Source: G963668345 sp965226215
GTDB lineage: Bacteria > Acidobacteriota > Terriglobia > Bryobacterales > UBA6623
Direction of reading: 5' to 3'
DNA: 64,000 nt
Assembly: GCA_965226215.1 (NCBI GenBank)
Contig: CBDDCH010000001.1
Location: 682,001-746,000 of the forward strand
Shown here: positions 40,909-49,982 of the stretch, in pieces
How positions within the stretch are numbered: position 1 is the stretch's first letter
Layout of the letters: every line of letters starts with the position of its first letter
Program-made: the position numbers and the translations under genes
Notes under the pieces: generated by a model
Database searches by the model: none
What the model was told of the DNA's origin: nothing
What the model saw: only the letters and a program-made list of their open reading frames with translations

Positions 40909-43332
40909 CTAGATATCTAGATTCCTGACGTTAAGCGCGTTGTCGCTAATGAACTTACGGCGGGCCTCGACGTTTTCTCCCATCAGCGTCGAGAAGATTT
41001 CTTCGCTCTCGACGGCGTCGTCAATGCGGACCTGCAGCAGCCGTCGCGTCTCGGAGTTCATCGTCGTGTCCCAAAGTTGCGTCGCGTTCATCTCCCCGAG
41101 GCCCTTATATCTCTGGATCGTCGCGTCTTTCATTCCCACGCCCTTAACGTGCTTTAGCAGGGAAACGCAGTCGGTCACCTTTTCGCTGGCTCTTTTGGAG
41201 ACAACCAGGAACGGCGGCTGATTAAAGTGAGCGATCTGCCGGGAAAGCGAGCGCAGGCGGCGGTATTCAGGTTGCGCCGCCAACTCCAGATTGATAAACC
41301 TTTCCGGTTCGGTAGACTCCCTAAACGAAACCATCCAGGCCGAGTGCATTTCGTCCGCCAGCACCTTTGCCGTAACGTCTAGCTCCTTCAGTCGACCAGC
41401 CAGTTTACTGACGTTAGCCTTCTGCTGGTAGTCCTCCTTCGTGTCCACAGGAAGTGCTACATCAGATAGAACCTCAACCACCTTGGGATTCCTTAGTCGG
41501 CGCTCCAGCTGCTCGAACATCGCCGCATACTCATCCACCTGGAGGAGAAACTTTTCGACGTCACCTGGGTCGATCACCTTCCCGTCGGGGCCATTGCTTC
41601 CGTAGTGGATCTGAAGGCCGTCGGTCGCCAAGCGGATGATCTCACGGGTAAACTCCTTCTCGTCCTTGATAAAGCGCTCTCCCCGGCCGCGTTTGACGCG
41701 GTAAAGTGGCGGCTGGGCGATGAAGATATGGCCTCGCTCGACCAACTCTCGCATCTGGCGGAAGAAAAAGGTCAATAACAGGGTTCGAATATGTGAGCCA
41801 TCGACATCCGCATCCGTCATGAGGATGACCTTGTGATAGCGCAGCTTGCCGGCATCAAAGTCATCGCTTCCGATGCCTGTTCCCAGAGCGGTGATCATGG
41901 CGCGCAACTCGTTGTGGCTTAACATCTTGTCGTAGCGCGCCTTTTCCACGTTCAGAATCTTCCCCCTCAGCGGAAGGATAGCTTGAGAACGGCGGTCACG
42001 CCCCTGCTTTGCTGTCCCGCCGGCGGACTCACCCTCGACAATGAAAAGCTCTGCTCGCTGAGGGTCCTTCTCCTGACAGTCCGCCAGCTTGCCGGGCAGA
42101 CCCCCCGAATCGAGAGCGCCCTTGCGCCGTGTCAGGTCCCGAGCCTTGCGAGCAGCTTCGCGAGCGCGGGAAGCCTCAATTGCCTTCTGGACGACCTTGC
42201 GGGCAACCCGGGGCTGCATCTCAAAGTACCCCCCCAGCTTCTCATTCACGAAGGTAACGACATGGCCTTGGATATCACTGTTCAGCTTGCCCTTCGTCTG
42301 CCCTTCGAACTGGGGCTGCGGCAACTTGACGCTTACGACGGCCGTCAGACCCTCCCGGACGTCGTCGCCCGAGAGATTCTCCTTAACGTCCCTAAATAAC
42401 TTGGCCTGCTGCCCGTAGGCATTGATCGTTCTTGTGAGCGCAGAGCGGAATCCGCTTAGGTGGGTGCCTCCGTCTATCGTGTTGATAGTATTTGCGAAAC
42501 TGAAAACGTTCTCCGCGTAGCCATCGTTGTACTGAATAGCCACCTCCATGCTCAGCTTGGTTTCGCCGTTGATGTGACGCTCACCAGTGAAATAAATCGG
42601 CTTGGGATGAAGTAGCGACTTGCCGCGATTCAAGTAGGCAACGAACTCCGTGATCCCGCCCTTGAAGTGAAATAACTGTGGCTTACGCTCGCCCCGCTCA
42701 TCAACGAGATAAATCTTCAGCCCGCCATTAAGAAAGGCCATCTCCCGCAGGCGCTGGGCCAGCGTGTCATAATTGAACTCCGTCGTGGTAAAGATCTCTG
42801 GGTCAGGTTTGAATGTGATCTTCGTGCCCGTCTTTTGCCCTGCCTTACCCGCCCTCTGGAGCCGGCCCCTTGGCAAACCCCTTTTGTACTCCTGCTCCCA
42901 GGTGAAGCCCTCGCGCCAGATCTCTAAAGACAGCAACTCTGAAAGGGCATTGACACAGCTTACGCCGACCCCATGAAGTCCGCCCGATACCTTATAGCTG
43001 TCGGAGTCGAACTTGCCGCCGGCATGAAGCTTGGTCATAACGACCTCGGTGGCCGAGATACCCTCCTCGGCATGGCGGGCTACAGGTATTCCGCGACCGT
43101 CATCTACAACGGTTAGCGAGTTGTCAATATGGATGGTGACCGAAATCTCCGTACAATAGCCGGCAAGCGCCTCATCAACGGAGTTGTCAACTACCTCATA
43201 AACCAGATGGTGTAGACCGAGCTGCCCGGTTGAGCCTATATACATTGCCGGGTGCAGCCGCACAGCCTCCAGACCCTCGAGAACACGAATGCTCTCCGCG
43301 TCATAGCGATTCTCTGTCTGACTAGTAGGCAT
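40909..43332 (-). CDS. gyrB: DNA gyrase subunit B
   Basis: The 807-residue product has the GHKL ATPase (YEVVDNSVDEALAGYC, VVDDGRGIPV, KVSGGLHGVGVSCVNAL), the transducer domain (TIDGGTHLSGFRSALTRTIN) and the Toprim domain (ELFIVEGESAGGTAKQGRDR, LMTDADVDGSHIRTLLLTFF). The GyrB tail reads QRYKGLGEMNATQLWDTTMN. Together with GyrA it introduces negative supercoils. ATG 43332 follows AGGAAGG. It starts 9 bases after dnaN ends, on the same strand. Stop is TAG. Confidence 0.98.
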   Translation of the reverse strand: MPTSQTENRYDAESIRVLEGLEAVRLHPAMYIGSTGQLGLHHLVYEVVDNSVDEALAGYCTEISVTIHIDNSLTVVDDGRGIPVARHAEEGISATEVVMTKLHAGGKFDSDSYKVSGGLHGVGVSCVNALSELLSLEIWREGFTWEQEYKRGLPRGRLQRAGKAGQKTGTKITFKPDPEIFTTTEFNYDTLAQRLREMAFLNGGLKIYLVDERGERKPQLFHFKGGITEFVAYLNRGKSLLHPKPIYFTGERHINGETKLSMEVAIQYNDGYAENVFSFANTINTIDGGTHLSGFRSALTRTINAYGQQAKLFRDVKENLSGDDVREGLTAVVSVKLPQPQFEGQTKGKLNSDIQGHVVTFVNEKLGGYFEMQPRVARKVVQKAIEASRAREAARKARDLTRRKGALDSGGLPGKLADCQEKDPQRAELFIVEGESAGGTAKQGRDRRSQAILPLRGKILNVEKARYDKMLSHNELRAMITALGTGIGSDDFDAGKLRYHKVILMTDADVDGSHIRTLLLTFFFRQMRELVERGHIFIAQPPLYRVKRGRGERFIKDEKEFTREIIRLATDGLQIHYGSNGPDGKVIDPGDVEKFLLQVDEYAAMFEQLERRLRNPKVVEVLSDVALPVDTKEDYQQKANVSKLAGRLKELDVTAKVLADEMHSAWMVSFRESTEPERFINLELAAQPEYRRLRSLSRQIAHFNQPPFLVVSKRASEKVTDCVSLLKHVKGVGMKDATIQRYKGLGEMNATQLWDTTMNSETRRLLQVRIDDAVESEEIFSTLMGENVEARRKFISDNALNVRNLDI

Positions 43333-43341
43333 CCTTCCTCA

Positions 43342-44457
43342 TCAAACTCGCATTGGCATGATAACGTACCGATAGTTATACCCTTCCGGTGGGGGGTTTA
43401 GCTGTAACTGTCCAGCGCTCTCGTTGTCCTTAAAGCGGAACTCAATCAACTCCGTCTCCGCAATGCCCATAAAGTCCAGTAGATACTGTGAGTTGAAGCC
43501 TATCTTTAGTTCCTTCCCCTCATAGCTGATAGCTAGGGACTCTTCGCTCTCACCTGCTTCTGAGCCACTTGCCTCTAGCCTCAGTTCCCCAGAACCAACT
43601 TCGAGGTGAACTGCATGTGAGCGATCATCCGCAAACTGGGCTACGCGCCGGATCGCCGCTGCCATCTCCTCCCGATTCAGAACCACACTGTTCCCTCCAG
43701 CCTCGGGTAAGACCCGCTCATAATCCGGGAACTGACCAGTAAGCTTCCTAGAAATCAGCAGCCTCTGGCCACACTGAAAGAAAAGATGATTCTCATCTGT
43801 GGCAAAGTCAATCCCGGTTGAGCCATCAGCCTCTGAGGCAATCTTCAGTACCTCAGCCATAGCCTTTTTTGGTACCAGAGCTTGTACCTCCCCCGTAATC
43901 CCCTCAAAGGGGTAATCCGCCTTAATAAAAGACAAGCGGTGCCCGTCCGTTGCTACCATTGCCAGCGAGTCCTGTTTCAACAACAACAGGGAACCGGTTA
44001 GGGTATAGCGCGATTCCTCACTAGCAATTGCAAAAATCGTCTTGCCAATCATGTTTAGAAGCAGAGACACAGGTATCTGTGTGATGGGGGCCGGCATCCG
44101 CGGTAGCTCTGGAAAGTTATCCCTCGACATGCCAGCCACCCGGGTCCGCGAGCGCCCACAGACAATACTCACCGAGTGACTCTCATTAACCTGGATCGCT
44201 AGTTCCGCATCAGGAAGCAGGCGGACAAAATCCAGTAGCTTTCTAGCAGGGATCGTCGTGGACCCACCCTTCTTAACGACCGCCGGACAGACACTTCGGA
44301 CACCCAGCTCCAGATCTGTGACAGTCAAGGTAATGTCACTCTCCCCAGCCTCAACCAATACATTCGACAGTACCGGGATAGTTATCTTCTTCTCGACAAC
44401 ACCTTGGCCCAGGCTCAACTCCCGGACCAGGTCAGTTTTCTTTACTGTTAGTTCCAT
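43342..44457 (-). CDS. dnaN: DNA polymerase III beta subunit (sliding clamp)
   Basis: The 371-residue product shows three clamp domains. Landmarks are MELTVKKTDLVRELSLGQGV, a first-domain end with FVRLLPDAELAIQV, SYTLTG-like SRYTLTGSLLLL, and ATDGHRLSFIKADYPF of domain II. QFPDYERVLPEAGGNSVVLN opens domain III and the C-terminal NPPPEGYNYRYVIMPMRV carries the hydrophobic cleft residues. It rings DNA and tethers the replicase. Placement dnaA-dnaN-gyrB on one strand is the classic origin order. Confidence 0.98.
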   Translation of the reverse strand: MELTVKKTDLVRELSLGQGVVEKKITIPVLSNVLVEAGESDITLTVTDLELGVRSVCPAVVKKGGSTTIPARKLLDFVRLLPDAELAIQVNESHSVSIVCGRSRTRVAGMSRDNFPELPRMPAPITQIPVSLLLNMIGKTIFAIASEESRYTLTGSLLLLKQDSLAMVATDGHRLSFIKADYPFEGITGEVQALVPKKAMAEVLKIASEADGSTGIDFATDENHLFFQCGQRLLISRKLTGQFPDYERVLPEAGGNSVVLNREEMAAAIRRVAQFADDRSHAVHLEVGSGELRLEASGSEAGESEESLAISYEGKELKIGFNSQYLLDFMGIAETELIEFRFKDNESAGQLQLNPPPEGYNYRYVIMPMRV

Positions 44458-44759
44458 GGGTATCGTCCACGCGCCTAGCGTTAACCTCGAAGCAGTCCGC
44501 GACTATGATGAATGAGCTTTTACATCTCAAAGATCTGAGTAAGGTTAATCATCATAGGTACTGTGGAATCTGTGGAAAACGCAGTAAGTAGCTGTTAACA
44601 CTGGTGTTAGAAAAATCCTCCCTTGTTAAAAACTAGGTGCTAAAGAGGAGTTCATCTCAGCAGATTGCCAAGTTTCCACAGCTTGCAGCGGTACTGAGCC
44701 CAGAGAGAAGTAGGTACTTCATTATATCTAATTAAATCTGTCAGTTAGCCTGTGGATCA
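44458..44759. other. oriC: Candidate chromosomal origin (oriC) between dnaN and dnaA
   Basis: The 270-bp spacer is A+T rich compared with its surroundings. It carries DnaA-box-like nonamers: TGTGGAATC (44562-44570), TGTGGAAAA (44571-44579, one base off consensus), GTTTCCACA (44672-44680) and TGTGGATCA (44751-44759, one base off, inside the dnaA 3' end). The A+T-rich segment TTCATTATATCTAATTAAAT (44719-44738) could be the unwinding element. Boxes are few and imperfect, so this is likely but not proven. Confidence 0.6.
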
Positions 44760-46053
44760 GTCTGTTTAGACTGGGATCTCGCTGCCGCAGTTGCTCGATC
44801 TTTGAGACCGAATGTAGGACAGTTGTGTGGTGCTTGCCGTTGAAGGCTCGTCCGATCTCAGGGAGGGAGGCCCCAGTTAGCTCTTTGCATAGGTACATGG
44901 CGATCTGGCGGGGGAATGAGACAGCTTTGACATTAGTTCTTTCCCGTAGTTTTCCAGGCTGGAGCCTGAACTCTTGGCTTACGATCTCCTGTATTGAATC
45001 GATGGTTGCCTTGCACTCATTGACGGAGGTCATGGAGCGGAGGGCTTGCTTTGCCATTGAGAGCGAGACGTCAGCTCCTGTCAAAGATGAGATGGCCGCC
45101 AGTCGAATTAGAGCCCCTTCAAGTTCGCGTATATTAGACCTCATTTGTATGGCCACGTAGCTGCGGACATTGTCAGGTAGGTTTATGGAAGATTCCTCAG
45201 CTTTGCGGTCAAGGATAGCCATCTTGGTCTCTAGATCAGGTGGCTGAATGTCAGCAAGTAGGCCCCATCCGAATCTCGATCGGAGCCGGTCAACAAAGCC
45301 GGGGACCTGTCTGGGGGGTCGGTCGCTGGAGAGGACGATCTGCTTCTCCATATGATGGAGAGCATTGAACGTATGGAAGAATTCCTCCTGGGTCCTTTCT
45401 TTTGAACCGATCATCTGGATATCGTCAACGAGTAGAGCATCAGCTGACCGAAAGCGCTCGTGGAAAGAGCTCATTCGGTTGTAGCGTAGAGAGTTAATCA
45501 TCTCGTTCATGAACTGCTCGCTGGTGATATATACGACGCGCAAGTGAGAGAAGTTCTTCTGAAGGTCTTGGCCGATGGCTTGCATCAAGTGGGTCTTGCC
45601 CATACCGACGCCGCCGTACAGGTAGAGTGGGTTATAGGCCCGTGCCGGGTTGCGGGCAACAGCTCGAGCAGCTGCGCAGGCGAACTCGTTGCACGATCCC
45701 ATAACGAAGGTATCAAAGGTGTAGCGTGGATTGAAAGAGCTAGCCGGCACTCGGAACTCGAAGGACGCTTGCAGTGGCGCTGACTGAGGCCGATTGAACT
45801 CGGAGGTCTTTGCTATCCCATTGAGTGTGAACACAATGGACTCGAACGGAAAGGAGAGACTTCGTGCTGTGTCCAAGATCGTCTCTTGGTACTCGGACTC
45901 GAGCCACTGTCGGGCGCTAACGCTGGGAACCAGTAGGTGCAGGGTGCGTAGGTCATCTACATGGCTGAAGCGGACGGGTTCGAGCCAGTTCGAGTAGTTC
46001 TCGCGGCTGACTTGCGCTTCGAGTCGTCTGAGGATTTGCTGCCAGACGTCCAT
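44728..46053 (-). CDS. dnaA: Chromosomal replication initiator DnaA
   Basis: The 441-residue protein has domain I (MDVWQQILRRLEAQVSRENY), a short linker, then the AAA+ domain with Walker A LYGGVGMGKTHLMQAIG, Walker B DALLVDDIQMIGSKERTQEE and the sensor region PGFVDRLRSRFGWGLLADIQ. Domain IV carries the DNA-binding signature GRAFNGKHHTTVLHSVSKIE. The signature has KHH where many species have RDH, a variant I believe is usual in related phyla. It binds DnaA boxes and opens the origin. Stop is TAG. Confidence 0.98.
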   Translation of the reverse strand: MDVWQQILRRLEAQVSRENYSNWLEPVRFSHVDDLRTLHLLVPSVSARQWLESEYQETILDTARSLSFPFESIVFTLNGIAKTSEFNRPQSAPLQASFEFRVPASSFNPRYTFDTFVMGSCNEFACAAARAVARNPARAYNPLYLYGGVGMGKTHLMQAIGQDLQKNFSHLRVVYITSEQFMNEMINSLRYNRMSSFHERFRSADALLVDDIQMIGSKERTQEEFFHTFNALHHMEKQIVLSSDRPPRQVPGFVDRLRSRFGWGLLADIQPPDLETKMAILDRKAEESSINLPDNVRSYVAIQMRSNIRELEGALIRLAAISSLTGADVSLSMAKQALRSMTSVNECKATIDSIQEIVSQEFRLQPGKLRERTNVKAVSFPRQIAMYLCKELTGASLPEIGRAFNGKHHTTVLHSVSKIEQLRQRDPSLNRLIHRLTDRFN

Positions 46054-46258
46054 AGCTCTCTGGCTGTCGCTCGGCCAACGGCGGCCAAGTATCGGATTTC
46101 AGTGGGTTGAACGAACTCTCCTCCAGCCGAAGCTGTAAAAAGGAGTAAAAAGTCTTTTTTAAAGAAACGTAGTTTATCACAGGAAGTAGCGCCACGTCGC
46201 GGTTAATCCTAGAAGAAAAACGCGGCACCACGAACTTGTTTTTGAAACGTCGTTCTTG
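46054..46258. other. Spacer upstream of dnaA
   Basis: About 205 bases with an A-rich patch (AAAAAGGAGTAAAAAGTC) and TTTATCACAGG. It probably holds the dnaA promoter. No consensus pair stands out. Confidence 0.35.
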
Positions 46259-47107
46259 CTACGAAATGACGGGAAGACCTTGCTGCCTGTCGGCAGATGG
46301 GAGCGCTTCGTTGAGTGAACCAAGACGATAGCCTTCTAGGTCGAGGGTGACGTATTGGAAGCCGAGACTCTTGAATATGTCAGTCATCTTTTTGGCCATC
46401 TCGAGGTCGAGCGCTCGCGCTAACTCATCGGGGCCAATCTCAATGCGAACGAGCTCACCGTGGTAGCGGACGCGGTAGATTTCGAAGCCGAGACTTTTGA
46501 GCGCCTCTTCGCCCTTCTCTACAAGCTTTACTTTCTCTTTTGTCACTGTCGTTCCGTAGGGGATGCGCGAGCTCAAGCAGGCGGCGGCAGGTCGGTCCCA
46601 AGTGGGCAAGCCCTCGCGCTGCGATAGCTCGCGGATGTCTGCCTTCGTAAGGCCGGCTTCCAACAGGGGTGCGCGGACGCCGTGTTCTTTCGCAGCCCGA
46701 TGACCGGGCCGAAAGTCTTTCGTGTCGTCCACGTTGACGCCGTAGGTGATGTTGTCAAAGCCGAGCGCACGCCCGGTCTCACTGAGTTGGCTGAAGAGCT
46801 CATCCTTGCAGTGGAAGCAGCGATTTAGGTCGTTGCGCACGTAGTCCGGGTTGTCGAACTCGTTGGTTTCGATGTACTGGTGGCGGATGCCGTATCGCTT
46901 GACGAATGCTTCGGCGTCCCGCTTGTGAGATTCTGGGATTGAAGCCGAGTCGGCGGTGACAGCGAGAGCGTCGGCCCCTAGCACTCTGTTCGCGGCCCAG
47001 GCCAAGTAGGCCGAGTCCGTGCCGCCTGAGTAAGCGACCAGCACACGGTCCATCGAGCGAAGAATCGAGAAGAGTTGCTCTTGCTTGCCGTGGATCGTAT
47101 CTGTCAT
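46259..47107 (-). CDS. larE: ATP-dependent sacrificial sulfur transferase LarE
   Basis: The 282-residue product has a PP-loop SGGTDS (residues 27-32) in VLVAYSGGTDSAYLAWAANR, followed by NRCFHCKDELFSQL, NITYGVNVDDTKDFRPGHRA, PLLEAGLTKADIRELSQREG and WDRPAAACLSSRIPYGTTVT, whose Cys matches the sulfur-donating cysteine of LarE. LarE supplies sulfur for the nickel-pincer cofactor of lactate racemase and related enzymes. No larA, larB or larC is nearby, so the partner genes are elsewhere or the role differs. It lies between dnaA and gyrA. Confidence 0.93.
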   Translation of the reverse strand: MTDTIHGKQEQLFSILRSMDRVLVAYSGGTDSAYLAWAANRVLGADALAVTADSASIPESHKRDAEAFVKRYGIRHQYIETNEFDNPDYVRNDLNRCFHCKDELFSQLSETGRALGFDNITYGVNVDDTKDFRPGHRAAKEHGVRAPLLEAGLTKADIRELSQREGLPTWDRPAAACLSSRIPYGTTVTKEKVKLVEKGEEALKSLGFEIYRVRYHGELVRIEIGPDELARALDLEMAKKMTDIFKSLGFQYVTLDLEGYRLGSLNEALPSADRQQGLPVIS

Positions 47108-47153
47108 TTATCGAACAGTGCTCTTCTGCTTGGCTTAACCCTTACCGCGGCCG

Positions 47154-49679
47154 CTATTGTATCAAAACCCCTTGTCCATCAGGGCCGTTCATCTTGCCGT
47201 TGGGCCCCGATTGGCCGTCGGGGACCACACAGGCGGCGGCAATCCCGTCGCCATTCTCCAACTGCACGAGCTTGACGCCCTGGGCGGAGCGGCCCGTAGC
47301 GCGTATCTTATCCGCCCCGATACGGATGATCTTGCCGCCTCGGGTGATGATCATCAGATCGTTCTCCGTGGAGACCCTCATGATGGAAACCACGTTCCCG
47401 TTGCGCCGAGAGGTCTTGATGTTGATCACACCTTTGCCGCCACGGGCCGTCACTCGATAGGCCTCGAGTTTCGTTCGTTTACCGAAGCCGTTCTCGGTCA
47501 CGCTTAGGATCAACACATCCGCCGACACGGCTTGCATCCCAACCACGTAGTCGTCCCGATCGAGCCGGATGGAGCGCACACCGCGGGCCGGCCGGCCCAT
47601 GGCTCGCACATCTTTCTCGTCGAATCGGATCGCTTTACCCTGGCGTGTGGCTACGAAGATCTGCTGTTTGCCGTCGGTCAGGCGAGCGGAGATGAGCTCG
47701 TCGTCCCGGTCCAGGTTGACGGCGATGATGCCGCGGTTCATCGGCCGACGGAACGCCGGCAGCGGGCACTTCTTAATGACGCCCTGCCGAGTCGCCATGA
47801 CCACGAACTGGCCCTCGGTGAATTCTTTGACCGGCAAGAAGGCCTGCACCTTCTCGGTCGCCTGCAAGTTGACGAGATTAACGATATTCTTACCCCGCCC
47901 GGCTACGCCGACTTCGGGGATGTCGTACACCTTGAGCCAATAGAGCCGTCCTAGGTTCGTGAAAACAAGGACGTAGGAGTGAGCCGATCCGATCAGCAGG
48001 TGCTCGATGAAGTCCTCGGTCCGCGTCCCCATGCCGATGCGGCCCCGGCCGCCGCGGGACTGCTGGCGGTAGGTGGTCACCGGCGTCCGCTTAAGGTAGC
48101 TGTTGTGGGTGACGGTGATGGCCATGTCCTCGTCGGCGATTAGGTCCTCGATCGAGATCTCCGCCACCGGCCCGGCGATCTCGGTGCGCCGCTCGTCCCC
48201 GAACCTCTTCCTGACGTCGCGCAGCTCCTGGATGATGACCCGACGCAGCACCTTGTCGGAGCCGAGAATCTTCAAGTACTCGGCGATCCGGCGCTGGATT
48301 TCAGCCAACTCTTCCAGGATCTTCTCGCGCTCCATCGCCGTCAAGCGCTGCAATTGCATTTCGATGACGGCCTGGGCCTGACGCTCGGTCAGTTCGAAGC
48401 TGTCCATTAGGCCCTGCCGCGCCTCGGCGGGACTCTTCGAGGCGCGGATCAACCTGATGATGGCATCCATGTGCTCGAGGGCTTTCTGGAAGCCGAGCAG
48501 GAGGTGCTCTCGACCCCGAGCCTTGCGCAGCAGGTAGTTCGTTCGCCGCCGGACGACGTCGAGCCGGTGCTCGATGAACAGCTTCAGGTACTCAAGTAGC
48601 CCCAGCTCACGCGGCTGGCCGTTGACGATGGCCAGGCAGATGATCCCGTAGCCCGCCTGCATCTGCGTGTGCTTAAAGAGATTATTGAGGATGACTTCGG
48701 GTTGTTCCCCGCGCTTGAGGTCGAAGACGATTCGCATGCCGTCGCGATCGCTCTCGTCACGGATATCGGAGATGCCTTCAATCTTCTTGTTGTTGACCAG
48801 GGCGGCAGCGTGCTCGATCAGCCGCGATTTGTTCACCTGGTAGGGAATCTCGGTGACAACGATGGCGGTTCGTTCCTTGCCGATCTCCTCCGTTTGGGCT
48901 CGCGCGCGGATCGTAAGATGGCCACGACCAGTTTTGTAAGCGCTGACGATGCCTTCTCTGCCACAGATCGTTCCCCCGGTGGGAAAGTCGGGACCCTGAA
49001 CGATCTCTAGGACCTTGTCCAGCGACGTGCTAGGCTGCTCGATCAGTTGAATCGTGGCGTCGATGATCTCCCTCAGGTTGTGGGGCGGAATGTTGGTTGC
49101 CATCCCCACGGCAATCCCGGTACCGCCGTTGACGATCAGATTCGGTGCGGCGGCCGGCAGACACTCCGGCTCTTGCGCGGTGTCGTCAAAGTTAGGCCGG
49201 AAGTCGACCGTTTCCTGTTCGATCTCTTGCAGCAGGGATTCCGAAAAGGCGGTTAGTCGCGCTTCGGTGTACCGCATGGCTGCCGGCGGGTCGCCGTCCA
49301 CCGAGCCGAAGTTACCCTGCCCGTCCACCAGCATGTTTCGCATCGTGAAGGGCTGCGCCATGCGAACCAGGGTTTCATAGATCGACGTATCCCCATGGGG
49401 GTGGTAGTTTCCCATCACCTCGCCGACGATTTTGGCCGCCTTCCGGTAGCCGCGGTTCGAGCGCAAGCCGAGGTCGAGCATGCCGTACAGGATGCGCCGC
49501 TGTACGGGCTTGAGGCCGTCACGAACGTCGGGCAGCGCCCGTCCGATGATCACGCTCATCGCATAGTCGAGATAGGACTTCTTCATCTCGACTTCGATGT
49601 CGATGGGCGTCCAATTCGCCGGGGTTCCGTTGCCGCCTAAAGGTAGTTGAATGGGGGTCCGAGGGGGTTGATCCGCCAA
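47154..49679 (-). CDS. gyrA: DNA gyrase subunit A
   Basis: The 841-residue product has the winged-helix breakage domain (MSVIIGRALPDVRDGLKPVQ, GNYHPHGDTSIYETLVRMAQ) with the catalytic Tyr in AAMRYTEARL, a coiled-coil gate, and the C-terminal beta-pinwheel. The GyrA box is seen as QQSRGGRGRIGMG, near the Q-R-R-G-G-x-G form but with S for R. The start is TTG 49679 with AGAGAGG upstream. It binds and cuts DNA for GyrB. Stop is TAG. Confidence 0.97.
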   Translation of the reverse strand: MADQPPRTPIQLPLGGNGTPANWTPIDIEVEMKKSYLDYAMSVIIGRALPDVRDGLKPVQRRILYGMLDLGLRSNRGYRKAAKIVGEVMGNYHPHGDTSIYETLVRMAQPFTMRNMLVDGQGNFGSVDGDPPAAMRYTEARLTAFSESLLQEIEQETVDFRPNFDDTAQEPECLPAAAPNLIVNGGTGIAVGMATNIPPHNLREIIDATIQLIEQPSTSLDKVLEIVQGPDFPTGGTICGREGIVSAYKTGRGHLTIRARAQTEEIGKERTAIVVTEIPYQVNKSRLIEHAAALVNNKKIEGISDIRDESDRDGMRIVFDLKRGEQPEVILNNLFKHTQMQAGYGIICLAIVNGQPRELGLLEYLKLFIEHRLDVVRRRTNYLLRKARGREHLLLGFQKALEHMDAIIRLIRASKSPAEARQGLMDSFELTERQAQAVIEMQLQRLTAMEREKILEELAEIQRRIAEYLKILGSDKVLRRVIIQELRDVRKRFGDERRTEIAGPVAEISIEDLIADEDMAITVTHNSYLKRTPVTTYRQQSRGGRGRIGMGTRTEDFIEHLLIGSAHSYVLVFTNLGRLYWLKVYDIPEVGVAGRGKNIVNLVNLQATEKVQAFLPVKEFTEGQFVVMATRQGVIKKCPLPAFRRPMNRGIIAVNLDRDDELISARLTDGKQQIFVATRQGKAIRFDEKDVRAMGRPARGVRSIRLDRDDYVVGMQAVSADVLILSVTENGFGKRTKLEAYRVTARGGKGVINIKTSRRNGNVVSIMRVSTENDLMIITRGGKIIRIGADKIRATGRSAQGVKLVQLENGDGIAAACVVPDGQSGPNGKMNGPDGQGVLIQ

Positions 49680-49982
49680 AGAAGTGTCCTCTCTGAAGGG
49701 GGTTGCAGGGAAGTAGAACTACTCTTTTTATTCTACCGCGACGAGGGTTTCGAAGGAGCCGCTGAAGCCGCGAGAATCGTAGAAAAATGAGTGGTTTGGG
49801 GGTTTGAGGGAGCGCTGGGGAGGCGTCACGGCAATCAGGCAGCTCCGAGATTGCGCGTCTTGGACAAGCGGGATCGCTTGTCCCTACTTCGAGTCGCCGC
49901 AAGCCGCGGCAGTAGGACCGGCGATCTCGCCGGTCCAGGGGTCCGACATGTCGCCGCCGGGAACCGCCTCGCGTCCCTTCCC
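49680..49982. repeat. Palindromic repeat cluster, copy 2 (GGACAAGC family)
   Basis: From 49862 to 49970 the cluster GGACAAGCGGGATCGCTTGT, then AGTAGGACCGGCGATCTCGC, then GGGGTCCGACATGTCGC repeats the arrangement at 5129-5250 in the same orientation. It lies between the gyrA start and the 3' end of the TIM-barrel gene. A T-rich segment TACTCTTTTTATTCTACC (about 49720) may be part of the gyrA promoter. Confidence 0.7.
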
